Of a DNA stretch of 8,316 nt, positions 1-5,710 are shown one piece after another. The position numbers and the translations under genes were made by a program. The DNA comes from an uncultured Microbacterium sp. (lineage in GTDB: Bacteria; Actinomycetota; Actinomycetes; Actinomycetales; Microbacteriaceae), in NCBI GenBank assembly GCA_937926065.1, contig CALANM010000028.1:1-8316 (forward strand), read 5' to 3'. The notes beneath the pieces are model-generated. The model worked only from the letters and a program-made list of their open reading frames with translations, ran no database searches and was not told where the DNA came from. How positions within the stretch are numbered: the stretch's first letter is position 1; each line of letters starts with the position of its first letter.

Positions 1-255
1 GTCGTCGGCGCGGCCGCGATCGTCGCGGCTGTGCGTCTGCTGACGGCAGACCGGTGGTCGGCCCTGTCGACGGGGCTCGGCATCATGCTGGCGACGCTCG
101 TGTTCTCGGGACGCGGCCCCGGCGGTTCGGTCATCGTGCCGCAGCCCGCCGAGGGGTCGCTCTCGACCGGCATCGTCTGGACGCTCATCGTGCCCGTCAT
201 CACCGCCGTCGTCGTCGCGTGGCCCTCGACCGCTTCGCGCGGTCCGTCGCGCTGA
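1..255 (+). CDS. C-terminal part of a small integral membrane protein (5' end outside window)
   Basis: An open frame enters from the left edge and stops at TGA 253-255, giving 84 visible residues. It is rich in Ala, Val, Leu and Ile. Three hydrophobic stretches are visible: about residues 1-11, 19-35 and 48-63. Between the last two lies a Gly/Pro-rich loop (GRGPGGSVIVPQPAEG), and the tail is short, polar and Ser/Arg-rich. This suggests the end of a small multi-pass membrane protein. Its position just upstream of the ferredoxin/dapC pair resembles that of small actinobacterial membrane proteins (DUF6113-like) found between mshB and ferredoxin genes, but that is recollection of gene context and not a domain match. 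A GTG at 31 is possible as an internal start, but the frame stays open to base 1, so the gene probably begins outside. Function unknown. Confidence 0.7.
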   Translation, partial: VVGAAAIVAAVRLLTADRWSALSTGLGIMLATLVFSGRGPGGSVIVPQPAEGSLSTGIVWTLIVPVITAVVVAWPSTASRGPSR

Positions 256-263
256 CGACGAAC

Positions 264-275
264 TAGACTGAAAGG
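264..275 (+). promoter_or_regulatory. -10 box for leaderless ferredoxin transcript
   Basis: TAGACT at 264-269 fits the actinobacterial -10 consensus TANNNT. Its last base is exactly 7 nt before the GTG at 276, so the predicted transcription start is the first base of the start codon. No convincing -35 is visible. The GAAAGGG just before the GTG is too close to act as a normal Shine-Dalgarno site, which supports leaderless initiation. Confidence 0.55.
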
Positions 276-596
276 GTGACGTATGTGATCGCCCTGCCCT
301 GTGTGGATGTGAAGGACCGTGCGTGCATCGACGAATGCCCCGTCGACTGCATCTACGAGGGTGAGCGGTCGCTGTATATCCACCCCGACGAGTGCGTCGA
401 CTGCGGTGCGTGCGAACCCGTCTGCCCCGTCGAGGCGATCTACTACGAAGACGACCTTCCCTCCGAATGGCAGGACTACTACACGGCCAACGTCGAGTTC
501 TTCGAGGACATCGGATCTCCCGGCGGCGCCGCCAAGGTCGGCGTGATCCCCAAGGACCACCCGCTGATCGCCGCGCTCCCGCCGCAGTCGCACTGA
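276..596 (+). CDS. fdxA: 7Fe ferredoxin ([3Fe-4S][4Fe-4S])
   Basis: A 106-aa soluble electron carrier of the actinobacterial FdxA/FdxC type. The N-terminus (MTYVIALPCVDVKDRACIDE) is the family's conserved start, which favours GTG 276 over the in-frame GTG at 285. Eight cysteines are visible at 9, 17, 21, 25, 40, 43, 46 and 50. By analogy with characterised 7Fe ferredoxins, C9, C17 and C50 would hold the 3Fe cluster and C21, C40, C43 and C46 the 4Fe cluster, with C25 free. The acidic tail after residue 55 is also typical. It would pass low-potential electrons to redox partners such as P450s or oxidoreductases; none is encoded here, so the partner is unknown. Its stop overlaps the dapC start by one base (TGATG), implying co-transcription and translational coupling. 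The ferredoxin-dapC pair is conserved in actinobacteria (Rv1177-Rv1178 in M. tuberculosis, from memory). Confidence 0.95.
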   Translation: MTYVIALPCVDVKDRACIDECPVDCIYEGERSLYIHPDECVDCGACEPVCPVEAIYYEDDLPSEWQDYYTANVEFFEDIGSPGGAAKVGVIPKDHPLIAALPPQSH

Positions 597-1714
597 TGGG
601 CGTCCGCGACCTCGCCGACTACCCGTGGGACGCCGTCGCTCCCTTCGCGGAGAAGGCACGCTCTCACCCGCAGGGCATCGTCGACCTCTCGATCGGGTCG
701 CCTGTCGACCCGACGCCGGCCGTCGTCGTCGAGGCGCTGAAGGCGGCGAGCGACGCCCACGCGTATCCCCAGACCGTAGGCACGCCGGCTCTTCGCGAGG
801 CGATCGTCGACTGGTATGCGCGCCGCCGCGGCGTGCACGGCCTGACGACCGCAGACGTGCTGCCGACCGTCGGCTCCAAGGAGCTGGTGGCGCTGCTGCC
901 TCTCCTGCTCGACCTCGGTCCCGGTGACATCGTGGTGCATCCGCGCGCGGCGTATCCGACCTACGAGGTCGGGGCGCGCCTCGTCGGCGCCACGCCGGTC
1001 GCTGCCGACGACCCGTCGGAGTGGCCTGAGGGCGCTCGGCTCATATGGATCAACTCGCCCGGCAACCCGGACGGCCGCGTGCTCGGGGTCGGGGAGCTCG
1101 CCGCGGCGGTGGCGCGGGCACGAGAGATCGGAGCCGTGCTGGCGTCCGACGAGTGCTACGCAGAGCTCGGCTGGGAAGGGGAGTGGGCGCACGAGCCCGT
1201 CCCCAGCGTGCTCGACCCGCGTGTGACCGGCGGCGATCGATCGGGTCTTTTGTCCGTGTACTCGCTCAGCAAGCAGTCCAATCTCGCCGGCTACCGTGCG
1301 GCTCTGCTTGCCGGCGATCCGGCGATCGTCGCGCGTCTGCTGACGGCGCGCAAGCACCTCGGACTCATGCTGCCGGCTCCCGTGCAGGCGGTCATGGCGG
1401 TCGCGCTGGGCGACGATGCTCATGTCAGCGAGCAGCGCGAGCGCTACCGCCGTCGCCGCGGCATCCTCAAGCCGGCCATCGAGACGGCGGGTTTCCGGAT
1501 CGATCACAGTGAGGGCGGGCTATACCTGTGGGCAACGGCGGGTGAGGACGCGTGGGACTCCATGGCGCGTCTGGCGGCCATCGGCATCCTCGCGGGGCCG
1601 GGTCACTTCTACGGCACGCACTTCCCTCAGCACGTGCGGTTCTCGCTCACCGCGACTGACGAGCGCATCGAAGAGGCTGCCCGCCGACTCGCCGCCGCCG
1701 GGTCGGTGCACTGA
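596..1714 (+). CDS. dapC: N-succinyldiaminopimelate aminotransferase (class I/II PLP fold)
   Basis: A 372-aa fold-type I aminotransferase. DapC converts N-succinyl-2-amino-6-ketopimelate plus glutamate to N-succinyl-LL-diaminopimelate and 2-oxoglutarate, the middle succinylase step of lysine/DAP synthesis in the cytoplasm. Visible class I marks: GSKE at 93-96, NSPGNPDG at 153-160 (the conserved Asn-Pro pocket), DECY at 185-188 (Asp pairs with the PLP nitrogen), SLSKQSN with the Schiff-base lysine at K226, and R348 near the C-terminus as the likely carboxylate clamp. The ATG at 596 is chosen because the product then begins with the family-typical MGVRDLADYPWD; the frame runs further upstream, but that part overlaps the ferredoxin. 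There is no Shine-Dalgarno, so initiation probably depends on ribosomes terminating at the ferredoxin stop. The nearby dapD and dapE support DapC over a generic aminotransferase, although sequence alone cannot fix substrate. Confidence 0.93.
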   Translation: MGVRDLADYPWDAVAPFAEKARSHPQGIVDLSIGSPVDPTPAVVVEALKAASDAHAYPQTVGTPALREAIVDWYARRRGVHGLTTADVLPTVGSKELVALLPLLLDLGPGDIVVHPRAAYPTYEVGARLVGATPVAADDPSEWPEGARLIWINSPGNPDGRVLGVGELAAAVARAREIGAVLASDECYAELGWEGEWAHEPVPSVLDPRVTGGDRSGLLSVYSLSKQSNLAGYRAALLAGDPAIVARLLTARKHLGLMLPAPVQAVMAVALGDDAHVSEQRERYRRRRGILKPAIETAGFRIDHSEGGLYLWATAGEDAWDSMARLAAIGILAGPGHFYGTHFPQHVRFSLTATDERIEEAARRLAAAGSVH

Positions 1715-1739
1715 CTCGCCGCTGTGTGCTTTGTAGGTT
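1711..1739 (+). promoter_or_regulatory. Candidate distal gltA promoter (P1)
   Basis: CTGACT at 1711-1716 (four of six matches to TTGACA) and TAGGTT at 1734-1739 (fits TANNNT) are separated by exactly 17 nt. The -35 element overlaps the dapC stop codon. Transcription would begin near 1746, giving a roughly 90-nt gltA leader that contains the inverted repeat at 1772-1792. This is a consensus match only. Confidence 0.4.
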
Positions 1740-1771
1740 TCCACGATCGGAACCGGCGATGCTTTGGCGGA

Positions 1772-1792
1772 GTCCGGAGTAGGCCTCCGGGC
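1772..1792. promoter_or_regulatory. Inverted repeat CGGAG-N5-CTCCG upstream of gltA (candidate operator)
   Basis: CCGGAG at 1774-1779 and CTCCGG at 1785-1790 form perfect 6-bp arms around a 5-nt centre (TAGGC). The pairing extends outward by a G-T and a G-C pair to 1772 and 1792. No T-run follows, so it is a poor intrinsic terminator for dapC. It ends 4 nt before the proximal -10 box TAGGCT, and its left arm lies where a -35 element would be. The core CGGAG-N5-CTCCG recurs exactly in the dapD/dapE divergent promoter at 4595-4609, which favours a protein-binding site. If transcription starts at the distal promoter, it could also fold as an RNA hairpin. Confidence 0.5.
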
Positions 1793-1796
1793 GCAC

Positions 1797-1832
1797 TAGG
1801 CTGTAAAGGCGCCCAGATCGACCGCAAGGAGG
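1797..1832 (+). promoter_or_regulatory. Proximal gltA -10 box (P2) and Shine-Dalgarno site
   Basis: TAGGCT at 1797-1802 fits TANNNT and predicts a start near 1809. AAGGAGG at 1826-1832 is a near-perfect Shine-Dalgarno sequence 4 nt before the GTG at 1837, and it fixes that start codon. No consensus -35 is present at 17-nt spacing; that position is filled by the left arm of the inverted repeat. Confidence 0.55.
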
Positions 1833-1836
1833 CTTC

Positions 1837-3129
1837 GTGAGCGAGTCGGGATTCCCCCAGCAGGCCACCATCACCATCGGTGACCGGACGGCAGAGCTGC
1901 CGGTCCTGCAAGGCGCAGACGGGAATCCGAGCGTCGACTTCTCCACCTTCACGAAGCAGACGGGTCACACGGCACTCGACTACGGCTTCGTGAACACGGC
2001 CTCCACGAAGTCCGCGATCACTTTCATCGACGGCGACGAGGGAATCCTGCGCTACCGCGGATATCCCATCGAGCAGATCGCCAAGAACAGCACCTACCTC
2101 GAGGTGGCGTGGCTCCTGCTCTACGGCGAGCTCCCGACCGCTGACGAGCTGGCTGAGTGGGACGAGAAGATCCGTCACCACACCCTGTTGCACGAAGACC
2201 TCAAGCGCTTCTTCTCGGCTCTGCCGCACACGGCGCACCCGATGTCGATGCTGTCGGCCGCCACGGCTGCCCTCTCGACGTACTACGAGGGCCAGTCGGA
2301 TCCGAACAACCCGGAGCACATCGAGCTCAACACGATTCGCCTGCTGGCCAAGCTCCCCGTGATCGCGGCATACGCGCACAAGAAGAGCATCGGGCAGGCG
2401 TTCCTGTACCCCGACAACTCGCTCAGCTTCGTCGACAACTTCCTCAAGCTGAACTTCGGGGTCCTGGCCGAGGAATACCATGTCAATTCCGTCATGTCGC
2501 GCGCGCTTGAGCGTCTGCTGATTCTCCACGAAGACCACGAGCAGAACGCCTCGACCTCGACCGTGCGACTCGTCGGCTCGACCGGAGCCAACCAGTTCTC
2601 GTCGATCTCGGCCGGAATCAACGCGCTCTACGGGCCGCTGCACGGTGGCGCCAACGAGGCCGTCCTCGACATGCTGGGTCGCATCCGTGACTCCGGTGAG
2701 TCGGTCGAGCGCTTCGTCGAGCGGGTCAAGAACAAGGAAGACGGTGTGAAGCTCATGGGCTTCGGGCACCGGGTGTACAAGAACTACGACCCGCGCGCCA
2801 AGCTCGTGAAGGAGTCGGCCGACGAGGTGCTCGCCGAACTCGGCGTTCACGACCCGCTGCTCGACCTCGCGAAGGAGCTCGAGGAGATCGCCCTCAATGA
2901 CGACTACTTCAAGGAGCGTCGTCTCTACCCGAACGTCGATTTCTACACGGGCGTCATCTACAAGGCCATGGGCTTCCCGACGCGCATGTTCACCGTCCTG
3001 TTCGCGATCGGGCGTCTGCCCGGCTGGCTCGCGCACTGGCGCGAGATGCAGCTCGACCCGCAGACCAAGATCGGTCGCCCGCAGCAGCTCTACACGGGGG
3101 CGGCGCGCCGCGACTATCCCGGCGCCTGA
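1837..3129 (+). CDS. gltA: Citrate synthase (type II, hexameric-type GltA)
   Basis: A 430-aa enzyme condensing acetyl-CoA and oxaloacetate to citrate, the TCA-cycle entry step in the cytoplasm. The length matches the bacterial type II family, which carries an N-terminal beta domain of about 60 residues before the helical core. Active-site residues are recognisable: H269 in GPLHGGANE, H311 in MGFGHRVYK and D368 in NVDFYTG, matching E. coli His264, His305 and Asp362. H234 matches E. coli His229, an oxaloacetate ligand. The C-terminus has the conserved RPQQLYTG. The GTG start is supported by AAGGAGG 4 nt upstream and a plausible N-terminus. It stands alone between dapC and a small membrane protein, with its own promoter region. 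It is unlikely to be 2-methylcitrate synthase, which is usually shorter (about 370-390 aa) and lacks the N-terminal domain. The inverted repeat upstream suggests regulation shared with dapD and dapE. Confidence 0.97.
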   Translation: MSESGFPQQATITIGDRTAELPVLQGADGNPSVDFSTFTKQTGHTALDYGFVNTASTKSAITFIDGDEGILRYRGYPIEQIAKNSTYLEVAWLLLYGELPTADELAEWDEKIRHHTLLHEDLKRFFSALPHTAHPMSMLSAATAALSTYYEGQSDPNNPEHIELNTIRLLAKLPVIAAYAHKKSIGQAFLYPDNSLSFVDNFLKLNFGVLAEEYHVNSVMSRALERLLILHEDHEQNASTSTVRLVGSTGANQFSSISAGINALYGPLHGGANEAVLDMLGRIRDSGESVERFVERVKNKEDGVKLMGFGHRVYKNYDPRAKLVKESADEVLAELGVHDPLLDLAKELEEIALNDDYFKERRLYPNVDFYTGVIYKAMGFPTRMFTVLFAIGRLPGWLAHWREMQLDPQTKIGRPQQLYTGAARRDYPGA

Positions 3130-3143
3130 ATCGTTGTCCGCTC

Positions 3144-3172
3144 TCGACGGTCCGCCCTGTGGGCCCTAGTGT
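3144..3172 (+). promoter_or_regulatory. Promoter for leaderless SHOCT membrane-protein transcript
   Basis: TAGTGT at 3167-3172 fits TANNNT and ends exactly 7 nt before the ATG at 3179, predicting a leaderless mRNA. TCGACG at 3144-3149 is a reasonable -35 (TTGACG-like) with a 17-nt spacer. No Shine-Dalgarno is visible before the ATG, which agrees with leaderless initiation. This is the best paired -35/-10 in the window. Confidence 0.55.
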
Positions 3173-3178
3173 GAGCGC

Positions 3179-3601
3179 ATGAACCGAACCGACCTCGACC
3201 ACGCCGGCATGAGTGGCCTCGACTCCGGCGGTGCCGGCTGGGACGACGGGTTCGCCCCGGTCGTCCCCGGCCTGGGTGAGACGGTGGACGGAACCGTCGG
3301 CGTCGTGCAGGGGTTCGTCGGCCTCGTCACGGTCCTCGTGATCGGCGGGATCGTCTTCAGCATCGTCGTCGGCGTGCGCAAGTACCGCATCCTGCGGGAT
3401 GCCGGTGCCGATCCGTTCACCGTCGACGCGGCGGTGGCAGCCAAAGTGCTGAAGAGCGACATGCTCGCGCCTGGCACGCCTCAGCCGGCGGAGCGCTCGG
3501 TCGAGGAGCGTCTGCGCGAGCTCGATGACCTTCGCGGGCGAGGCGTCATCACCGATGACGAGCACCGCGAGGCGCGTGCTGCCGTGCTCCGCGGATCCTG
3601 A
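3179..3601 (+). CDS. Small single-pass membrane protein with C-terminal SHOCT domain
   Basis: 140 aa in three parts. Residues 1-42 are a Gly/Asp-rich, poorly ordered N-terminus. Residues 43-65 form one strongly hydrophobic helix (GFVGLVTVLVIGGIVFSIVV), followed by basic VRKYR, so the C-terminus is probably cytoplasmic by the positive-inside rule. Residues 107-137 match a SHOCT motif (EERLRELDDLRGRGVITDDE, then an Ala/Arg helix): two short helices joined by a GVIT turn. SHOCT domains occur at the ends of many unrelated bacterial membrane proteins and are thought to mediate oligomerisation or protein contacts; no enzymatic function is known. ATG 3179 is chosen because of the -10 box 7 nt upstream and because the helix is fully included. 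The gene is monocistronic, converging on dapD with 28 bp between the stop codons. Physiological role unknown. Confidence 0.85.
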   Translation: MNRTDLDHAGMSGLDSGGAGWDDGFAPVVPGLGETVDGTVGVVQGFVGLVTVLVIGGIVFSIVVGVRKYRILRDAGADPFTVDAAVAAKVLKSDMLAPGTPQPAERSVEERLRELDDLRGRGVITDDEHREARAAVLRGS

Positions 3602-3634
3602 CGGCGGCGTCGCCGCGGTACGGATGCCGTCAGG
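3597..3634. terminator. Symmetric inverted repeat spanning both convergent stop codons
   Basis: CCTGACGGC at 3597-3605 and GCCGTCAGG at 3626-3634 are perfect 9-bp inverted arms around 20 nt. The left arm contains the TGA of the SHOCT gene (3599-3601) and the right arm the TGA of dapD on the other strand (3630-3632), in mirror positions. A smaller hairpin, GCGGC-GTC-GCCGC at 3604-3616, overlaps the inside. There is no T-run on either side, so it may be a bidirectional structural 3' end and not a classic intrinsic terminator. Confidence 0.45.
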
Positions 3635-4574
3635 CGTGGAGCGCCTCGTTGAGCGTCACCCCGACGCCTGCCCGCTGCACAGCCTCGATCGCGCCCGTGA
3701 GTGAGTTGCGACGGAACAGCAGGCCGTTGCGACCCGAGAGGTCGGCGCCCTTGACCGAGGGGCGCGTGCCATCGGCGCGGACGGGCTCATCGGCGAGCAC
3801 GATCTTCGCCCCCGCCGTCACGTAGAGGCCAGCCTCGACGACGCAGTCGTCGCCGAGCGAGATGCCGATGCCGGCGTTGGCTCCGAGGAGCGTGCGGGCG
3901 CCGATCGTGACCCGGTGGCTGCCTCCGCCAGACAGAGTCCCCATGATCGAGGCGCCGCCGCCGATGTCGCTGCCGTCGCCGACGATGACGCCCTGCGAGA
4001 TGCGGCCTTCGACCATGGAGGCGCCAAGGGTGCCGGCGTTGAAATTGACGAATCCCTCGTGCATGACCGTCGTGCCGGGCGAGAGGTAGGCGCCCAGGCG
4101 GACGCGCGACGCGTCGGCGATGCGCACACCCACGGGAACGACGTAGTCGGTCAGCCGGGGGAACTTGTCGAGTCCCTGCACCTGGATGCCGGCGCGCTGG
4201 AGGCGCGAGCGCAGGCGCACGAGGTCGTCGGGGTGAACCGGGCCGGCGTTCGTCCACGCGACGTTGGGCAGGTGGGCGAAGATGCCGGCCAGATTCAGGT
4301 CGTTGGGTGCCACGAGCCGGTGCGACAGCGCGTGCAGGCGCAGATAGGCGTCGGACGTGCCGGCGGGCTCGGCATCCAGGTCGATCTGAGTCACGACCAC
4401 CTCGATGCGCACGCCGCGGCGCTCATCGGGCCCGGCCGAGGCGGCGAGGCCGGCCGTGTCGGCCTGCTCGGGCGCGCGGCCCAGGGCAGGGGAGGGGAAC
4501 CATGTGTCGAGGACGACGCCGCCCTCCGTCACGGTCGCAAGTCCGGCACCCCACACCCAACGCTGATCGCTCAT
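3630..4574 (-). CDS. dapD: 2,3,4,5-tetrahydropyridine-2,6-dicarboxylate N-succinyltransferase (actinobacterial DapD)
   Basis: 314 aa. DapD transfers succinyl from succinyl-CoA to tetrahydrodipicolinate, committing carbon to the succinylase branch of lysine/DAP synthesis. An N-terminal alpha/beta domain (about 1-110) begins with MSDQRWVWGAGLATV, which matches the actinobacterial type and not the shorter E. coli type. Residues about 145-260 form the left-handed beta-helix with hexapeptide repeats (VRIADASRVRLGAYLSPGTT and following). MVEGRISQG carries E189, which with G212 in IMGTLSGGG lines up, at a constant offset of ten, with the Glu199 and Gly222 reported as important in M. tuberculosis DapD (from memory). 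The SGGG loop and C-terminal cap (GRNGLLFRRN) are also typical. The enzyme acts as a trimer. ATG 4574 is supported by a -10 box 7 nt upstream and the family-like N-terminus. It is divergent from dapE, with 59 bp shared. Confidence 0.96.
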   Translation of the reverse strand: MSDQRWVWGAGLATVTEGGVVLDTWFPSPALGRAPEQADTAGLAASAGPDERRGVRIEVVVTQIDLDAEPAGTSDAYLRLHALSHRLVAPNDLNLAGIFAHLPNVAWTNAGPVHPDDLVRLRSRLQRAGIQVQGLDKFPRLTDYVVPVGVRIADASRVRLGAYLSPGTTVMHEGFVNFNAGTLGASMVEGRISQGVIVGDGSDIGGGASIMGTLSGGGSHRVTIGARTLLGANAGIGISLGDDCVVEAGLYVTAGAKIVLADEPVRADGTRPSVKGADLSGRNGLLFRRNSLTGAIEAVQRAGVGVTLNEALHA

Positions 4575-4580
4575 TCTTCA

Positions 4581-4586
4581 AGGCTA
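4581..4586 (-). promoter_or_regulatory. -10 box for leaderless dapD transcript
   Basis: Read on the minus strand, 4586-4581 is TAGCCT, fitting TANNNT. Its last base is exactly 7 nt upstream of the dapD ATG at 4574, so transcription should begin at the start codon. Only TGAAGA lies between, with no normal Shine-Dalgarno spacing. The -35 position at 17-nt spacing falls on the right arm of the inverted repeat at 4595-4609. Confidence 0.55.
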
Positions 4587-4594
4587 TCGGGCCG

Positions 4595-4609
4595 CGGAGG
4601 CCGCCTCCG
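4595..4609. promoter_or_regulatory. Perfect palindrome between divergent dapD and dapE promoters (candidate operator)
   Basis: CGGAGGC at 4595-4601 and GCCTCCG at 4603-4609 are perfect 7-bp arms around one central base. The site lies 8 bp from the dapD -10 box and 11 bp from the dapE -10 box, covering the -35 zone of both. It is upstream of both predicted transcription starts, so it would act as DNA and not as an RNA hairpin. The core CGGAG-N5-CTCCG is the same as upstream of gltA (1775-1789). I saw no third copy in the window by eye. The regulator is unknown. Confidence 0.5.
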
Positions 4610-4620
4610 ACGCGCGTCAC

Positions 4621-4626
4621 TAGACT
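4621..4626 (+). promoter_or_regulatory. -10 box for leaderless dapE transcript
   Basis: TAGACT at 4621-4626, identical to the ferredoxin -10 box, ends 8 nt before the dapE ATG at 4634. The predicted transcript starts at or 1 nt before the start codon. No Shine-Dalgarno fits in the 7-nt gap (CGACGTC). Confidence 0.55.
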
Positions 4627-4633
4627 CGACGTC

Positions 4634-5710
4634 ATGCCCAGGCTGGACCTCACTGCTTCCTCGCTCGACATCACGCGCGCCATCTGCGACATCCCGAGCG
4701 TCTCGGACGATGAGACGAGGCTCGCCGACGCCATCTTCGACGCCGTGAGCAGCGCCGCCCACCTGCACGTCGAGCGCGACGGCGACACGATCATCGCGCG
4801 CACCCGGCTGGGCCGTCCGCAGCGCGTGGCCATCGCGGGGCACATCGACACGGTGCCCATCAACGCGAATCTTCCGACGCGCGACATCGAGATCGACGGT
4901 GAGCCGTTCCTCTGGGGCCGCGGCACCGTAGACATGAAGGCCGGCGTGGCCGTGCAGCTCAAGCTCGCGGCGGAGCTGGTCGCCCCGCGTGTCGACCTCA
5001 CCTGGATCTGGTACGACCACGAAGAGGTCGATTCGGAGCGCAATGCCCTCACGCGGCTCGCGGCCACCCGTCCCGACGTCTTCGACGCCGATTTCGCGAT
5101 CCTCGGTGAGCCGTCGAACGGCGAGGTGGAGGGGGGATGCAACGGCACGCTCCGCGCCGTCGTGCGCACGCAGGGCGTCCGCGCCCACAGCGCCCGATCG
5201 TGGGTCGGCGAGAACGCGATCCACAAGGCCGCGCCGATCCTCGCGCGGCTGGCGGAGTACCGCCCCCGCGACCTCGAGGTGGAGGGCCTCGTCTACCGGG
5301 AAGGGCTCAACGCCGTCGGGATCCGCGGCGGCATCGCCGGCAACGTGATCCCTGACGCGTGCGAGGTCGAGGTGAACTACCGGTTCGCCCCCAAGCGGAC
5401 GCCTGAGGAGGCCGCTGAGCACGTGCGCGACGTCTTCGCCGGGTTCGAGGTCGAGATCGTCGACCTCTCCGGCGGTGCGCGTCCGGGACTCGACGCCCCG
5501 CTCGCGCAGGAGTTCCTCGCCGCGGTCGGTGCGCAGCCGCGTCCCAAATACGGCTGGACCGATGTCGCCCGGTTCTCAGCGATGGGGGTCCCCGCCGTCA
5601 ATTACGGGCCTGGCGACCCGCATCTGGCTCACCATGACGAGGAGCGGGTCTCCGTCGCGCAGATCGACGCCGTAGAACGGGGTCTTCGGGCGTGGCTGAC
5701 GTCCTCCTGA
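4634..5710 (+). CDS. dapE: Succinyl-diaminopimelate desuccinylase (M20 metallopeptidase family)
   Basis: 358 aa. DapE is a di-zinc hydrolase that removes succinate from N-succinyl-LL-DAP to give LL-DAP, the last step of the succinylase branch. M20 marks in order: GHIDTVP with H70 and catalytic-neighbour D72; WGRGTVDMKAG with bridging D100; DHEEVDSE with general-base/metal E130-E131; LGEPSNG with E159; and LAHHDEERV near the end, with H333 as the likely last zinc ligand. The lid/dimerisation domain is about residues 168-280 (GCNGTLRAVVRTQG, then RAHSARSW; the HSAR motif is typical). ATG 4634 gives the family-like start LDLTASSLDITRAICDIPSV and follows a -10 box; the frame is open further upstream, but that part is antisense to dapD. 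The 3' end overlaps the next gene by 19 nt, suggesting an operon. Adjacent dapD makes DapE the clear choice over ArgE or a carboxypeptidase. Confidence 0.95.
   Translation: MPRLDLTASSLDITRAICDIPSVSDDETRLADAIFDAVSSAAHLHVERDGDTIIARTRLGRPQRVAIAGHIDTVPINANLPTRDIEIDGEPFLWGRGTVDMKAGVAVQLKLAAELVAPRVDLTWIWYDHEEVDSERNALTRLAATRPDVFDADFAILGEPSNGEVEGGCNGTLRAVVRTQGVRAHSARSWVGENAIHKAAPILARLAEYRPRDLEVEGLVYREGLNAVGIRGGIAGNVIPDACEVEVNYRFAPKRTPEEAAEHVRDVFAGFEVEIVDLSGGARPGLDAPLAQEFLAAVGAQPRPKYGWTDVARFSAMGVPAVNYGPGDPHLAHHDEERVSVAQIDAVERGLRAWLTSS

Noticed and set aside
392..595. Upstream extension of the dapC frame to a start at 392 (68 extra residues)
   Set aside because: This part lies inside the ferredoxin gene in another frame and encodes an Arg-rich stretch unlike any aminotransferase; the family N-terminus begins at the ATG at 596.
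33..1347. A 15-nt direct repeat, GCGTCTGCTGACGGC, at 33-47 and 1333-1347
   Set aside because: Both copies lie within coding sequence and encode Arg-Leu-Leu-Thr-Ala with preferred codons; there is no sign of a recombination or attachment site.
1627..3036. A 469-codon open frame on the minus strand, antisense to gltA
   Set aside because: It mirrors the codon structure of a certain citrate synthase gene; its product is rich in Arg, Glu, Val and His without any recognisable domain, as expected for antisense frames in GC-rich DNA.
4604..4620. A consensus -35 for dapE
   Set aside because: No TTGACA-like hexamer exists at 16-18 nt from TAGACT 4621; the palindrome occupies the position, so no -35 is called.
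4307..4633. Upstream extension of the dapE frame over the start of dapD
   Set aside because: The added residues are Arg/Pro-rich, antisense to dapD, and would span the divergent promoter; the ATG at 4634 follows a good -10 box and gives the family N-terminus.
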